Shown here piece after piece: positions 28,187 to 36,199 of a DNA stretch of 64,000 nt. Origin of the DNA: Bacteroidetes bacterium HGW-Bacteroidetes-5. Its GTDB lineage: Bacteria > Bacteroidota > Bacteroidia > Bacteroidales > UBA932. Location of the stretch: assembly GCA_002842515.1 (NCBI GenBank), contig PHDC01000001.1:1736001-1800000 (forward strand). The letters run 5' to 3'. The notes beneath the pieces are model-generated. The model saw only the letters and a list, made by a program, of their open reading frames with translations. It ran no database searches and was not told the origin of the DNA. Position 1 is the stretch's first letter, and each line of letters starts with the position of its first letter. The translations under genes and the position numbers were made by a program.

Positions 28187-29149
28187 CTATCTGTTTAACT
28201 CCTTCCAGGCCAGTGCAGATGAACCCAGAATTGCAGCGTCGTTCTCATCCAGAGATGAGAAAACCAGTTTAACCTTGCCTTTCCACAGGCTTAGAAGATT
28301 CTCTTCGAAAGATTTTTTGGTTGGCTCCATTATGAGACTGCCCGCCTTGGCCACACCGCCAAAGAGGAAGATTGCCTCCGGAACTGTAATGGCAACAAGA
28401 TCTGCAAGGGACTCTCCAAGGATCTTCCCGGTCATCTCCAATGCCATATTTGCTATTTTATCTCCATCTGCAGCAGCAATTGCCACATCTTTGGATGTTA
28501 ACTGCGAAAACGGGATATCTCTAAGAACGCTTGGGTGGTTCTCCCGGGAGAGAAGTTCAAAGGCATTTCTCTTTAACCCCGGTGCCGAGACATATGTCTC
28601 CAGACAACCTTTACGACCGCATCCGCACTGGCGGCCGCCTCTGAGGTAGGCAATATGGCCAAACTCTCCGGCAAAGCCGTCGTGCCCGTACATCACCTCA
28701 CCGTTCACAACAAAGCCGCTGCCCAGCCCGGTTCCAAGGGTAATCACCACAAAGTTCTTCATCCCCTTTGCACCTCCGTAAATCATCTCACCTATTGAGG
28801 CTGCATTGGCATCATTTGTAAGCACTACGGGAATGCCGCCGAATAGAACTTTAAGTTTCTCTGCAAGTGGCAGATTACCTTTCCAGCGAAGGTTTGCGGC
28901 AGAGTCTATGCAGCCGGTGTAGTAGTTTCCGTTGGGGGCTCCGATGCCGATTCCCATAATCTTGTGTGGGTAGTCCAGCTTTGAAGAGACCTCCTGAATT
29001 CCGTCACGAAGTGCCACAATATAGTCGTCAAAATCTTTATGCAAGTCTGTCGGAAATGTACCGCTTCCGTGTATCGAACCTACTTCATCTACCAGGGCAA
29101 AAACAGTGTTTGTTCCACCTATGTCAATTCCAGCTACAAGTTTTTTCAT
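28187..29149 (-). CDS. ROK-family sugar kinase (glucokinase-like)
   Basis: This 320-residue kinase has the ATP-binding start VAGIDIGGTNTVFALVDE, the GTGLGSGFVVNGEVMYGHDG segment and the ROK zinc motif GRQCGCGRKGCLETYVS. It likely phosphorylates glucose or an amino sugar. The ATG at 29149 is preferred over an earlier one at 29206 because a TAnnTTTG promoter lies between them (29195-29202). Confidence 0.88.
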   Translation of the reverse strand: MKKLVAGIDIGGTNTVFALVDEVGSIHGSGTFPTDLHKDFDDYIVALRDGIQEVSSKLDYPHKIMGIGIGAPNGNYYTGCIDSAANLRWKGNLPLAEKLKVLFGGIPVVLTNDANAASIGEMIYGGAKGMKNFVVITLGTGLGSGFVVNGEVMYGHDGFAGEFGHIAYLRGGRQCGCGRKGCLETYVSAPGLKRNAFELLSRENHPSVLRDIPFSQLTSKDVAIAAADGDKIANMALEMTGKILGESLADLVAITVPEAIFLFGGVAKAGSLIMEPTKKSFEENLLSLWKGKVKLVFSSLDENDAAILGSSALAWKELNR

Positions 29150-29194
29150 TGTCCGGGGAGTGCTTAAAATGTGTGTTATTATTGTATTATCACA

Positions 29195-29202
29195 CAAAGC
29201 TA
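29195..29202 (-). promoter_or_regulatory. -7 promoter element for the ROK kinase gene
   Basis: The minus strand reads TAGCTTTG, matching TAnnTTTG, about 46 bases before the chosen ATG; it decides the start of the kinase. Confidence 0.5.
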
Positions 29203-29237
29203 ACAAAATTTATCTACACTATATGGGATAATTTTGC

Positions 29238-29245
29238 TATTTTTG
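29238..29245 (+). promoter_or_regulatory. -7 promoter element for the coiled-coil protein / hemW pair
   Basis: TATTTTTG matches TAnnTTTG, with the ATG at 29276. Confidence 0.55.
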
Positions 29246-29275
29246 TAGCTACTCACGGGTCAAAAACATATTGAT

Positions 29276-30142
29276 ATGGGAAATGAAAAAAATTTAAAGA
29301 GATTGGTAATCGGGATGGCAGTGGTCGCAGTAATACTGGCTGCTGTACTTGCCTGGATATGGGTAGACAGAAGCGGGATTATTAATGAACTTACAGTGGA
29401 GAAGGAGCAGCTTACTACTGCAATGTATGAGCTGAGAGACGATTATCAGAGCCTTAATACCAACAACGACAGCCTTAATGCAGAGCTTGCAAGGGAGAGA
29501 GAGAAGGTGGAGCAGTTGATAGAGAGGGTTCAGAAGACCGAGGCTACCAACAGGATTAAGATCCGGGACTACGAAAAGGAGCTGGGAACACTCCGGAGCA
29601 TTATGAGGAGCTATATTATGCAGATAGACTCACTCAATACACTAAACATTACCCTTAGAAAGGATGTGGCAATTGCCAGAGATGAGGTTAAACAGACCCT
29701 CGCCAAATATGACGATCTGCAAACTACTGCAGACGAATATGCAAAGAAGGTAGAGATTGGCTCTGTCCTCAAGGGGAGAGGTTTTATCCTCACTGCAATC
29801 AACTCTTCGGATAAGGATACAGACCGAAGCAGCCGTACGGCAAAGCTCAAGACCTGTCTTAACCTGGTAGAGAACTCAATTGCGGTTAAAGGGCCGAGAA
29901 GAATCTACATCAGAGTTAAGGGGCCGGACGGAATTCTTATGACAAATTCTCAGCAGCAGGTATTTACATCGGCAGGAGAGCAGATGATTTACACTGCGGT
30001 TCGGGAGGTAGATTACCAGGGAAGCGAACTTGAGGTTTGCATCTTTTTTGCCAGCAGCCACTCCTATGTAAAAGGTGTCTACAATGTAGATGTCTACACC
30101 GAAGAGGGTAAACTTGGAAGTACCGACCTGCTCCTGAGATAG
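29276..30142 (+). CDS. Membrane-anchored coiled-coil protein
   Basis: This 288-residue protein has one N-terminal transmembrane helix (residues about 10-30), a long coiled coil (about 35-155, with heptads such as NELTVEKEQLTTAMYELRD) and a C-terminal beta-rich domain of about 120 residues (GRGFILTAINSSDKDTDRSS onward). The family is a Bacteroidota protein of unknown function. It is 9 bases upstream of hemW and may share its transcript. Confidence 0.75.
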   Translation: MGNEKNLKRLVIGMAVVAVILAAVLAWIWVDRSGIINELTVEKEQLTTAMYELRDDYQSLNTNNDSLNAELAREREKVEQLIERVQKTEATNRIKIRDYEKELGTLRSIMRSYIMQIDSLNTLNITLRKDVAIARDEVKQTLAKYDDLQTTADEYAKKVEIGSVLKGRGFILTAINSSDKDTDRSSRTAKLKTCLNLVENSIAVKGPRRIYIRVKGPDGILMTNSQQQVFTSAGEQMIYTAVREVDYQGSELEVCIFFASSHSYVKGVYNVDVYTEEGKLGSTDLLLR

Positions 30143-30151
30143 GGGGTAAAA

Positions 30152-31342
30152 TTGGCCGGAATCTACATTCACATTCCCTTCTGCTCACAATACTGCATCT
30201 ATTGTGACTTCTACTCCACAAAGATGTTGGGTAAAAGGGAGAGTTTCACCAAGGCACTAATCACAGAAATTGGCCAGCGCGCCAATGATTTCAACAAACT
30301 CGGAGCTGCCGTTACTACCATATATTTTGGTGGCGGCACCCCCTCCCTTTTACCCCCCGCAGCCCTCCACTCAATCCTACACGCAATCTCCGCCCAATAC
30401 AATTTGGGCGCGGCCGGCGGCCCGGGAGCGGGCAACTTGGCGGGCAACTTGGCGGGCAACCCGGCACAAAATTCTGACCGGGAGGTGACTCTGGAGGTGA
30501 ACCCGGACGACATCTCTGAGCAGTATCTGCAGGGGCTATTGCAGGCCGGCTTCAACCGGATGAGTATGGGAATCCAATCCTTTCACGACGATCACCTCAA
30601 ATGGATGAACCGCCGCCACAGCGCAGCAGAGGCGGTAAAGGCTTTCAACCTATCCAGAGCGGCCGGTTTCGACAACATCAGCATAGACCTTATCTTTGGT
30701 TTTGAGGGACTCTCGCTACAGATGTGGAGAGAGAATCTGAGCAGGGCAATCGAACTGTCGCCGGAGCACATATCTGCTTACCAGCTAAGTTTAGAGCCCG
30801 GCACCAAACTCTACAGCTCATATAAAAAGGGTGAGTATCTGCAACTAAAAGAGAGCCTCTCTTACAAACAATATTCACTTCTGCAGGAGATGCTCTCTCG
30901 TGCGGGGTATGTTCAGTATGAGATTTCGAGCTTTTGTAAGCCGGGCAGGGAGTCGCGTCACAACAGCTCCTACTGGAACTTCACCCCATATTTCGGATTT
31001 GGCCCAAGCGCGCACTCCTTTGACGGAAGGAGAAGATTCTGGAATGTATCTTCACTCAACACCTATCTCAAGGCAATTGAGCAGGGAACCGGTTGCAGCA
31101 GGGAGGAGATTATCTCCCCAAAAGATAGATTCAACGAATACATAATGCTCTCTCTCAGGCAGATTGCCGGAATGGATGTCTCCTTCATCAACTCCGAGTT
31201 TGAAGTCCCCGACGAGTTCTACAAATCTCTGGCGCTATTAATCAAGAGAGGGGATATAATTGAAAAGAGAGGGAAACTAAGAGTCCCACCCGAAAAACTC
31301 TTTATCTCCGATGGGATAATTAGGGAGCTGTTTTTGAACTAG
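30152..31342 (+). CDS. hemW: Radical SAM HemW (coproporphyrinogen III oxidase-like)
   Basis: This 396-residue protein begins at TTG 30152, giving GIYIHIPFCSQYCIYCDFYS with the radical SAM cluster cysteines Cys11, Cys15 and Cys18 (CX3CX2C). HemW proteins are heme chaperones rather than true HemN oxidases. FGGGTPSLLPP and GIQSFHDDHLKWMNRRH are typical. Between residues about 89 and 110 is a GC-rich insertion with a NLAGN unit encoded by 12-bp tandem repeats, absent from usual relatives. The unusual TTG start has no better alternative nearby. Confidence 0.88.
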   Translation: MAGIYIHIPFCSQYCIYCDFYSTKMLGKRESFTKALITEIGQRANDFNKLGAAVTTIYFGGGTPSLLPPAALHSILHAISAQYNLGAAGGPGAGNLAGNLAGNPAQNSDREVTLEVNPDDISEQYLQGLLQAGFNRMSMGIQSFHDDHLKWMNRRHSAAEAVKAFNLSRAAGFDNISIDLIFGFEGLSLQMWRENLSRAIELSPEHISAYQLSLEPGTKLYSSYKKGEYLQLKESLSYKQYSLLQEMLSRAGYVQYEISSFCKPGRESRHNSSYWNFTPYFGFGPSAHSFDGRRRFWNVSSLNTYLKAIEQGTGCSREEIISPKDRFNEYIMLSLRQIAGMDVSFINSEFEVPDEFYKSLALLIKRGDIIEKRGKLRVPPEKLFISDGIIRELFLN

Positions 31343-31464
31343 CAGACTTTTGTGAAACGAACTGATTGTGAGGAGATTGAAAAACGTAGTTTTTAGATTT
31401 TAGCAAATCTTAAATTTTAAACTGCAGATATACAGCTACTTACGCAAAACACTGTTAGTTCAAA
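31333..31464. repeat. Palindromic intergenic element, copy A
   Basis: A 132-base unit with imperfect terminal inverted repeats (TTTGAACTAGCAG at the left; its counterpart ACTGTTAGTTCAAA at the right) lying exactly between the convergent hemW and sdhC genes; both stop codons fall inside the terminal repeats. The interior (AACTGATTGTGAGGAG, GAAAAACGTAGTTTT, GCAGATATACAGCTA) aligns with the element after frr (33666-33789) at roughly 70% by eye, with CAAAACACTG shared near the right end. Confidence 0.6.
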
Positions 31465-32102
31465 TATGCAAAAACTGCTATTGTGGTGAAACCGAGGAAG
31501 ATGATTGTGGCGTAGAGGTATGAGACAAATTTGAGGCGGCCCAGCCATTTGTCGTTGTTTGCGCCAATTGTTTGGAATGCGCTCCAGAAGCCGTGGGTTA
31601 GGTGGAACCAAAGGGCGGCAAACCAGATGATATAACAAATTACTATCCAGATATTGCTGAAAGTAGCGGCCATTAAGACATTGCCGTTTTGCGCGTGGCC
31701 GCCGGTAAACTCTGCAAGCTGCATTTTTGCCCAGAAGTGGGTGAGGTGAAATGCAAGAACGCCGCCAATAATAATTCCCAAAACAAACATATTGCGGGAT
31801 GCCCACGAATCTGTCTTCGCCTTGTTGGTGACCTCATATCTCTGTGAGCCACGCGCCTTCATATTGTAAAGGGTGAGAAATACCGCATATACAATGTGAA
31901 GCACAAAGCCTCCGGCGAGTACGGGAACCATCACCACGATGAATGGTGAGCCCATAAACTCAATGACAGCATCAAAAGCCTCAGGCCCGAAAAGGTAGGC
32001 AGAGTTTGCAAGCAGATGTATCAAAAGAAAAAAGATAAGGAAAAGGCCTGTTATGCTCATTATGAGTTTTTTGCCTATTGATGATGTGAGGATGTTTCCC
32101 AT
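31455..32102 (-). CDS. sdhC: Succinate dehydrogenase/fumarate reductase cytochrome b subunit
   Basis: This 215-residue membrane anchor has five predicted helices and the one-subunit type-B pattern (SIGKKLIMSITGLFLIFFLL, HLLANSAYLF, AFHLTHFWAK, WFHLTHGFWSAFQ). The His residues probably ligate two hemes. It should anchor SdhA/SdhB in the inner membrane, transferring electrons between quinone and succinate/fumarate. The usual sdhA and sdhB genes do not follow: downstream on this strand is the convergent hemW gene. Confidence 0.92.
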   Translation of the reverse strand: MGNILTSSIGKKLIMSITGLFLIFFLLIHLLANSAYLFGPEAFDAVIEFMGSPFIVVMVPVLAGGFVLHIVYAVFLTLYNMKARGSQRYEVTNKAKTDSWASRNMFVLGIIIGGVLAFHLTHFWAKMQLAEFTGGHAQNGNVLMAATFSNIWIVICYIIWFAALWFHLTHGFWSAFQTIGANNDKWLGRLKFVSYLYATIIFLGFTTIAVFAYLN

Positions 32103-32148
32103 TTCTTTGCAGATTAATTGATGGTATTACGGAGATATGAAAGTGATG

Positions 32149-32156
32149 CAAAGATA
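32149..32156 (-). promoter_or_regulatory. -7 promoter element for sdhC
   Basis: The minus strand reads TATCTTTG, matching TAnnTTTG; the sdhC ATG is about 46 bases downstream. Confidence 0.5.
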
Positions 32157-32188
32157 ACCTCTTGCTTGGTATTTTCATAATCTTTAGC

Positions 32189-32196
32189 TATTTTTG
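32189..32196 (+). promoter_or_regulatory. -7 promoter element for pyrH
   Basis: TATTTTTG matches TAnnTTTG; the pyrH ATG at 32243 gives a leader of about 41 bases. Confidence 0.55.
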
Positions 32197-32242
32197 TTTG
32201 ATTAAACTCCTGTCTAAAGGGGTCTTTAAAACCGAACTTTAA

Positions 32243-32947
32243 ATGAAATACAGCAGTGTTCTTCTAAAATTAAGCGGAGAGAGTCTCGCCGGAGAAGATG
32301 GAAAGGGGTTGGACGAAAAGGTGCTCAACCGATATGCCAAAGAGATCTCAGATATTGTCTCCACAGGAGTTGGAGTAGCAGTTGTTGTGGGGGGTGGTAA
32401 CATCTTCCGTGGTTTGAAGGGGTCGAGAATGGGTTATGAAAGGGTTCGGGGAGATCAGATGGGTATGCTTGCAACCACAATTAACAGCATCGCGCTCTCA
32501 ATCTCACTTAAACTCATCGATATCAAAAGCGAGGTCTTCACCTCTACACCAATGGAGCCGTTTGGCCGCTACTATGTAAGAGACAGAGCGTTAGAGGTTA
32601 TGAACAGAGGAGGGGTTGCGATTATTGCCGGAGGAACCGGAAACCCATACTTCACTACCGACTCGGCATCTGCACTAAGAGCTGCAGAACTGGGGGTCTC
32701 TGTGCTGCTTAAAGGTACCAGGGTAGACGGCGTCTATGATTCAGATCCCGAGAAGGATGAGCTGGCCATCAAATACAAAACCCTTACATACGACAAGGCG
32801 CTTGCAGATAATCTTAAGATAATGGATATGACTGCGTTTGCGTTGTGTAAAGAGAACAATATTCCGATAATAGTCTTCGATATGAACTGCAGCGGGAATC
32901 TGCTTAAACTCATTAACGGAGAGGATGTGGGAACAATTATCTCTTAA
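32243..32947 (+). CDS. pyrH: Uridylate kinase
   Basis: This 234-residue amino-acid-kinase-fold enzyme phosphorylates UMP to UDP. It shows LLKLSGESLAGEDGKGLDEK, VVVGGGNIFRGLKGSRMGY, AGGTGNPYFTTDSASALRA and FDMNCSGNL, all conserved in bacterial PyrH. It precedes frr, as in many genomes, but the gap between them contains a tandem repeat. Confidence 0.95.
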   Translation: MKYSSVLLKLSGESLAGEDGKGLDEKVLNRYAKEISDIVSTGVGVAVVVGGGNIFRGLKGSRMGYERVRGDQMGMLATTINSIALSISLKLIDIKSEVFTSTPMEPFGRYYVRDRALEVMNRGGVAIIAGGTGNPYFTTDSASALRAAELGVSVLLKGTRVDGVYDSDPEKDELAIKYKTLTYDKALADNLKIMDMTAFALCKENNIPIIVFDMNCSGNLLKLINGEDVGTIIS

Positions 32948-33080
32948 CCGCTAAAGTTGTTATTAAGGAGAAAGTAAAACAACATTATTAAGCAACAATT
33001 ATTTCTTAACAGAAAAGTTGTTATTAAGGACAGAATAATGCAACAATAATTTCGTAGCAGAAAAGTTGTTATTAAATTGA
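32933..33080. repeat. Three imperfect tandem repeats between pyrH and frr
   Basis: Units near 32933, 32993 and 33041 share CAATTATTTCTTAACAG-like and AAAAGTTGTTATTAA segments. The first unit includes the pyrH stop region (ACAATTATCTCTTAACCG), so the array looks like duplication of the pyrH 3' end. It spans most of the 152-base gap to frr. Confidence 0.7.
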
Positions 33081-33099
33081 AATATTAAAAATAGAAATT

Positions 33100-33666
33100 A
33101 TGGATATAAGTGCACAAAAAGAGGTAATTAAAGCTGCAAAAGAGAGAATGGACAAAGCTCTTATGCACCTGGAAGAGGAGTTAAAGACATATCGGGCCGG
33201 CAAGGCGAACCCCTCTGTTTTCAACAACATAACCGTTGACTACTACGGAACACCCACCGCAATTCCTCAATTGGCAAGTATAACTACACCGGATGCCAAA
33301 ACAATGCTCATTCAGCCCTGGGACAAAAAATTGATCCCACCAATTGAGAAGGCAATTATGGCGGCAAACATCGGCTTTACTCCACAAAACAATGGAGAAC
33401 ACATTCGCATAAATGTACCGCCGCTCACAGAGGAAAGGCGTAAAGACCTGGTTAAAAGGGTGAAAGGCGAAGGTGAAACAGCAAAAATAAGCATCCGTAA
33501 CGCACGCCGCGACGGAGTTGAACTCCTTAAAAAATACCAAAAAGAGGGTCTTCCGGAAGATGTTGCCAAAGACGGCGAGGCCGCCATCCAAAAAGATACA
33601 GACCTCTACAACAAAAGAGTAGAAGAGGTTCTATCATTGAAAGAGCGGGAGATAATGACTGTTTGA
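33100..33666 (+). CDS. frr: Ribosome recycling factor
   Basis: This 188-residue factor splits post-termination ribosomes with EF-G. It has the expected core: YRAGKANPSVFNNITVDYYG, PEDVAKDGEAAIQKDTD, and VPPLTEERRKDLVKRVKGEG. Length normal. The stop codon lies at the left edge of a palindromic element. Confidence 0.95.
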   Translation: MDISAQKEVIKAAKERMDKALMHLEEELKTYRAGKANPSVFNNITVDYYGTPTAIPQLASITTPDAKTMLIQPWDKKLIPPIEKAIMAANIGFTPQNNGEHIRINVPPLTEERRKDLVKRVKGEGETAKISIRNARRDGVELLKKYQKEGLPEDVAKDGEAAIQKDTDLYNKRVEEVLSLKEREIMTV

Positions 33667-33789
33667 TCTGCCAGTGTTTTGCGAAACACGCAGATTATGA
33701 GATGTTTGAAAAAACAGTTTTTTGGTTTTCATCAAAGGCGCAATTTTATTGTGCAGATATCCAGCTAATTACACAAAACACTGGCAGAT
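33666..33789. repeat. Palindromic intergenic element, copy B, with perfect 16-bp terminal inverted repeats
   Basis: The 124-base element starts ATCTGCCAGTGTTTTG (33666-33681) and ends with the exact complement CAAAACACTGGCAGAT (33774-33789). The interior matches copy A between hemW and sdhC (CAGATTATGAGATG, CAGATATCCAGCTAATTAC). It could be a MITE-like element or a processed transcription terminator unit. Confidence 0.65.
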
Positions 33790-33802
33790 GAATAATTTTT
33801 TA

Positions 33803-33810
33803 TACATTTG
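33803..33810 (+). promoter_or_regulatory. -7 promoter element for the leader and methyltransferase gene
   Basis: TACATTTG matches TAnnTTTG. A transcript from here would carry about 145 leader bases. Confidence 0.5.
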
Positions 33811-33840
33811 CACCGGTTTAAATTTTTTATGCAACTATCT

Positions 33841-33930
33841 AACTCATCTTCGGAGCGTGTTTAAGCGGTAGCCGGTTCTTTGTCGGCTATTAAAAAGGTT
33901 CCCGGATATCTTCCGGGTCGTTATTTTTTT
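33841..33930 (+). promoter_or_regulatory. Structured leader with a terminator-like hairpin ahead of a methyltransferase gene
   Basis: Two stems are visible: TAGCCG/CGGCTA (33869-33874 with 33884-33889) and CCCGGA/TCCGGG (33901-33906 with 33912-33917), the second followed after a few bases by a T-rich run (33921-33930). The arrangement resembles an attenuator or riboswitch expression platform. I cannot match it to a known RNA family. Confidence 0.4.
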
Positions 33931-33963
33931 CTATATAAACCATCAAAATTTCATAATAATATA

Positions 33964-34830
33964 ATGGAAGATTTTAACAAAATTCCTGAAAGCGACAGCT
34001 TAAACAATAAGTTTAATGATAAATCAATTCTATTTGAGAATCTGGACCTGTCTATGATTGTAGACTTTTTTAGGCAGATGGAGAGGCAGGGGCCGGGCAG
34101 TGAGGAGATCACCTGCCGGGCACTCAGTTTTATTGAGGGGGCGACCGGGATCGGGGCGGCAGCTGCCGACCCGGCAAGCTCAACCGCGCAGTGGCGAATT
34201 GCAGATATGGGGTGCGGGACCGGGGGGCAATCGATAACTCTTGCGCTTAATACATCTGCACACATAACAGCTTTTGATCTCTTTCCCGGGATGATAGAGA
34301 CTCTGCAGCAGAGGGTGGCTGAGCGTGGGTTGCAACAGCGGATAACCGGGGTTGTGGCCTCGATGGACCGGATACCTTTTGACGGGAGGGCGTTTGATGT
34401 GATTTGGGCCGAGGGATCTATCTACAACATTGGCTTTGAGAGGGGGCTCAATTTATGGAGCGAGTACCTCAAAGATGGAGGGTATGTTGCTGTTTCCGAT
34501 ATGGTTTGGCTGCGTGACCACAGGCCGGCCGAGATTGAGAGGTATCTCAACCAAAATGTTCCGGAAATGGAGAGCCCGTCATTTAAGTTAAGGCAGATAG
34601 AGGAGGCGGGATATACTCCGGTGGCCAACTTTGTTTTGCCGCACAACTGCTGGGTAGAGAACTTCTACGAGCCGGTATCTGCACTGTTCCGGGAGTATCT
34701 GCAAAGGCACGGAAACAGCGAAGAGGCGGTAAATTTTGTAGAGAGTATGAGGGAGGAGATTGATATGTACAACAGGTACAATGAGTACTACGGCTATATG
34801 TTTTTTATAGCCAAAAAGAGTAACAATTAA
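33964..34830 (+). CDS. Class I SAM-dependent methyltransferase
   Basis: This 288-residue enzyme has the SAM motif IADMGCGTGGQSITLALN (near residue 78) and AFDLFPGMIETLQQR, then DVIWAEGSIYNIGFERGL. The ATG at 33964 follows the structured leader; an earlier in-frame ATG would start inside the leader hairpins. Substrate unknown. An Ala/Gly-rich stretch (GIGAAAADPASSTAQ) near residue 62 is GC-rich compared with the neighbours. It is followed by a GNAT gene after 12 bases. Confidence 0.85.
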   Translation: MEDFNKIPESDSLNNKFNDKSILFENLDLSMIVDFFRQMERQGPGSEEITCRALSFIEGATGIGAAAADPASSTAQWRIADMGCGTGGQSITLALNTSAHITAFDLFPGMIETLQQRVAERGLQQRITGVVASMDRIPFDGRAFDVIWAEGSIYNIGFERGLNLWSEYLKDGGYVAVSDMVWLRDHRPAEIERYLNQNVPEMESPSFKLRQIEEAGYTPVANFVLPHNCWVENFYEPVSALFREYLQRHGNSEEAVNFVESMREEIDMYNRYNEYYGYMFFIAKKSNN

Positions 34831-34842
34831 AAAAGTAAAGCA

Positions 34843-35469
34843 ATGAATTTAACAATAAGAGAGACAGATAGAAACGAATTTTTTGAAACAGAGAACCTCA
34901 CCCGTGAGGCATTCTGGAACCTGTACAAACCCGGTTGTGACGAGCATCTGGCACTCCATCAGCTTAGGGAAAGCACCAGCTATATCCCCAAGTTAGACCT
35001 GGTGGCACTGCTGGACGGGCGCATTGTGGGGCACGTGATTACCACAAAAGCGAAGGTGGTGGAGAGTGTAGCCCCGGAAGATGGCGACGCCAGCCTGGAG
35101 GTGCTGTGTGTTGGGCCGATATGTGCAGATCCATCTCTGCAGGGCAAGGGAGTTGGGTCGCAACTTATGCGGCAAACTATTGCACGCGCGGCCGGAATGG
35201 GATTTAAGGGGATAATTCTCTATGGGGACCCGGCATACTACAGCCGATTTGGATTCGAAAACGCTCAAAAGTACAGCATCTCTACACACGACAACCAAAA
35301 CTTCGACCCATTTATGGCACTGGAACTCTACCCGGGCTCCTTAGCCGGAATTACCGGCCGCTTTTTCGAAGACCCCGGTTTTGTCACTGCAGATGCCCAT
35401 CTGGAGGAGTTTGAGAAGCTTTTTCCGGTGAAGGAGAAGGGTGAACCCAGAATTATTTTACCCGTCTAA
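34843..35469 (+). CDS. GNAT-family N-acetyltransferase
   Basis: This 208-residue enzyme has the acetyl-CoA motif PSLQGKGVGSQLMRQTIARA (Q/RxxGxG/A) and the strand VLCVGPICADP before it, typical of the YhbS-like GNAT group. The acceptor is unknown. It follows the methyltransferase gene after 12 bases and probably shares its leader control. Confidence 0.88.
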   Translation: MNLTIRETDRNEFFETENLTREAFWNLYKPGCDEHLALHQLRESTSYIPKLDLVALLDGRIVGHVITTKAKVVESVAPEDGDASLEVLCVGPICADPSLQGKGVGSQLMRQTIARAAGMGFKGIILYGDPAYYSRFGFENAQKYSISTHDNQNFDPFMALELYPGSLAGITGRFFEDPGFVTADAHLEEFEKLFPVKEKGEPRIILPV

Positions 35470-35470
35470 T

Positions 35471-35557
35471 TTAAAAGCTGTCTTTTAATGTTATTGCACG
35501 ACAAGAGCAACATCAGTTGCTCGTGTCGTGCAATTCCTTTTATGACAGCATTTAAAA
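35471..35557. terminator. Large imperfect palindrome between convergent genes, probable bidirectional terminator
   Basis: The inner stem pairs ATTGCACGAC at 35493 with its complement ending at 35535 and continues through AGAGCAAC/GTTGCTC around a short loop. The outer arms GCTGTC/GACAGC pair further out. It lies between the convergent GNAT gene and a lipoprotein gene. It has the same general design as the palindromic elements near 31.3, 33.7 and 60.5 kb but a different sequence. Confidence 0.6.
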
Positions 35558-35564
35558 ACCCCGA

Positions 35565-36089
35565 TTATTTGATGAGTTTTTTGTCTCGGCTGAGTATTGA
35601 GATTATTCTCTCATCATTCCTTTTATCCTCTACACCCTCCCAGTCTCCGGGGTAACCCAGGGTTACCTTGAGCTCTTTTGCATACTCTGCAATAATTGGA
35701 TCGATGGTTACCCAGTTGCAGGATGCAGATGAGAACATCGGCCAGAAGTAGCCGGTGTAGACAACCCTTCCGTTGGCTGTTACGGCAAATGCAACTCCAG
35801 AAACTGAGTGATCGATATTTTTAATGGCATTTAAAGCCCTGTCACTCACTTTATAAGTGTGCTCGTGACTGTTATAGGAGAGAATATCTGCATACCTTAC
35901 AACAGGAGTACTCTTTAAAACAACACTTTTCTCGTCAATCTTTTGAGAATTTTCTACTGTCTTGTACGCTTTAAGCAGATAGATCTCAACCCCATCCGAA
36001 GAGAAGAGGTTGTCGATGCCTTTAGTACATCCTGATAGCAACAGAGCCGCAACACAGACACAAAAAGTCAAAAAAACTACCTTTTTCAT
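35565..36089 (-). CDS. Hypothetical lipoprotein
   Basis: This 174-residue protein has a signal and lipobox LLSGC (Cys21). The mature domain includes YLLKAYKTVENSQKIDEKSV and AVTANGRVVYTGYFWPMFSS, with a strand-rich pattern; family not recognised. The ATG at 36089 is preferred because it sits directly ahead of a proper signal peptide. A TAnnTTTG promoter lies 44 bases upstream. Confidence 0.75.
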   Translation of the reverse strand: MKKVVFLTFCVCVAALLLSGCTKGIDNLFSSDGVEIYLLKAYKTVENSQKIDEKSVVLKSTPVVRYADILSYNSHEHTYKVSDRALNAIKNIDHSVSGVAFAVTANGRVVYTGYFWPMFSSASCNWVTIDPIIAEYAKELKVTLGYPGDWEGVEDKRNDERIISILSRDKKLIK

Positions 36090-36132
36090 ATATCTTAGTT
36101 TTAAAACATTCACAGAGAAGATAGAGCAATAG

Positions 36133-36140
36133 CAAATGTA
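36133..36140 (-). promoter_or_regulatory. -7 promoter element for the hypothetical lipoprotein gene
   Basis: The minus strand reads TACATTTG, matching TAnnTTTG. Confidence 0.5.
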
Positions 36141-36199
36141 ATAAATATATTTACATATATATGACTATTTTAGGGTAATTATATTTGGAAGGAGGGAAT

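Noticed and set aside
32933..33080. CRISPR array
   Set aside because: The units are imperfect tandem copies without unique spacers and are derived from the pyrH 3' end.
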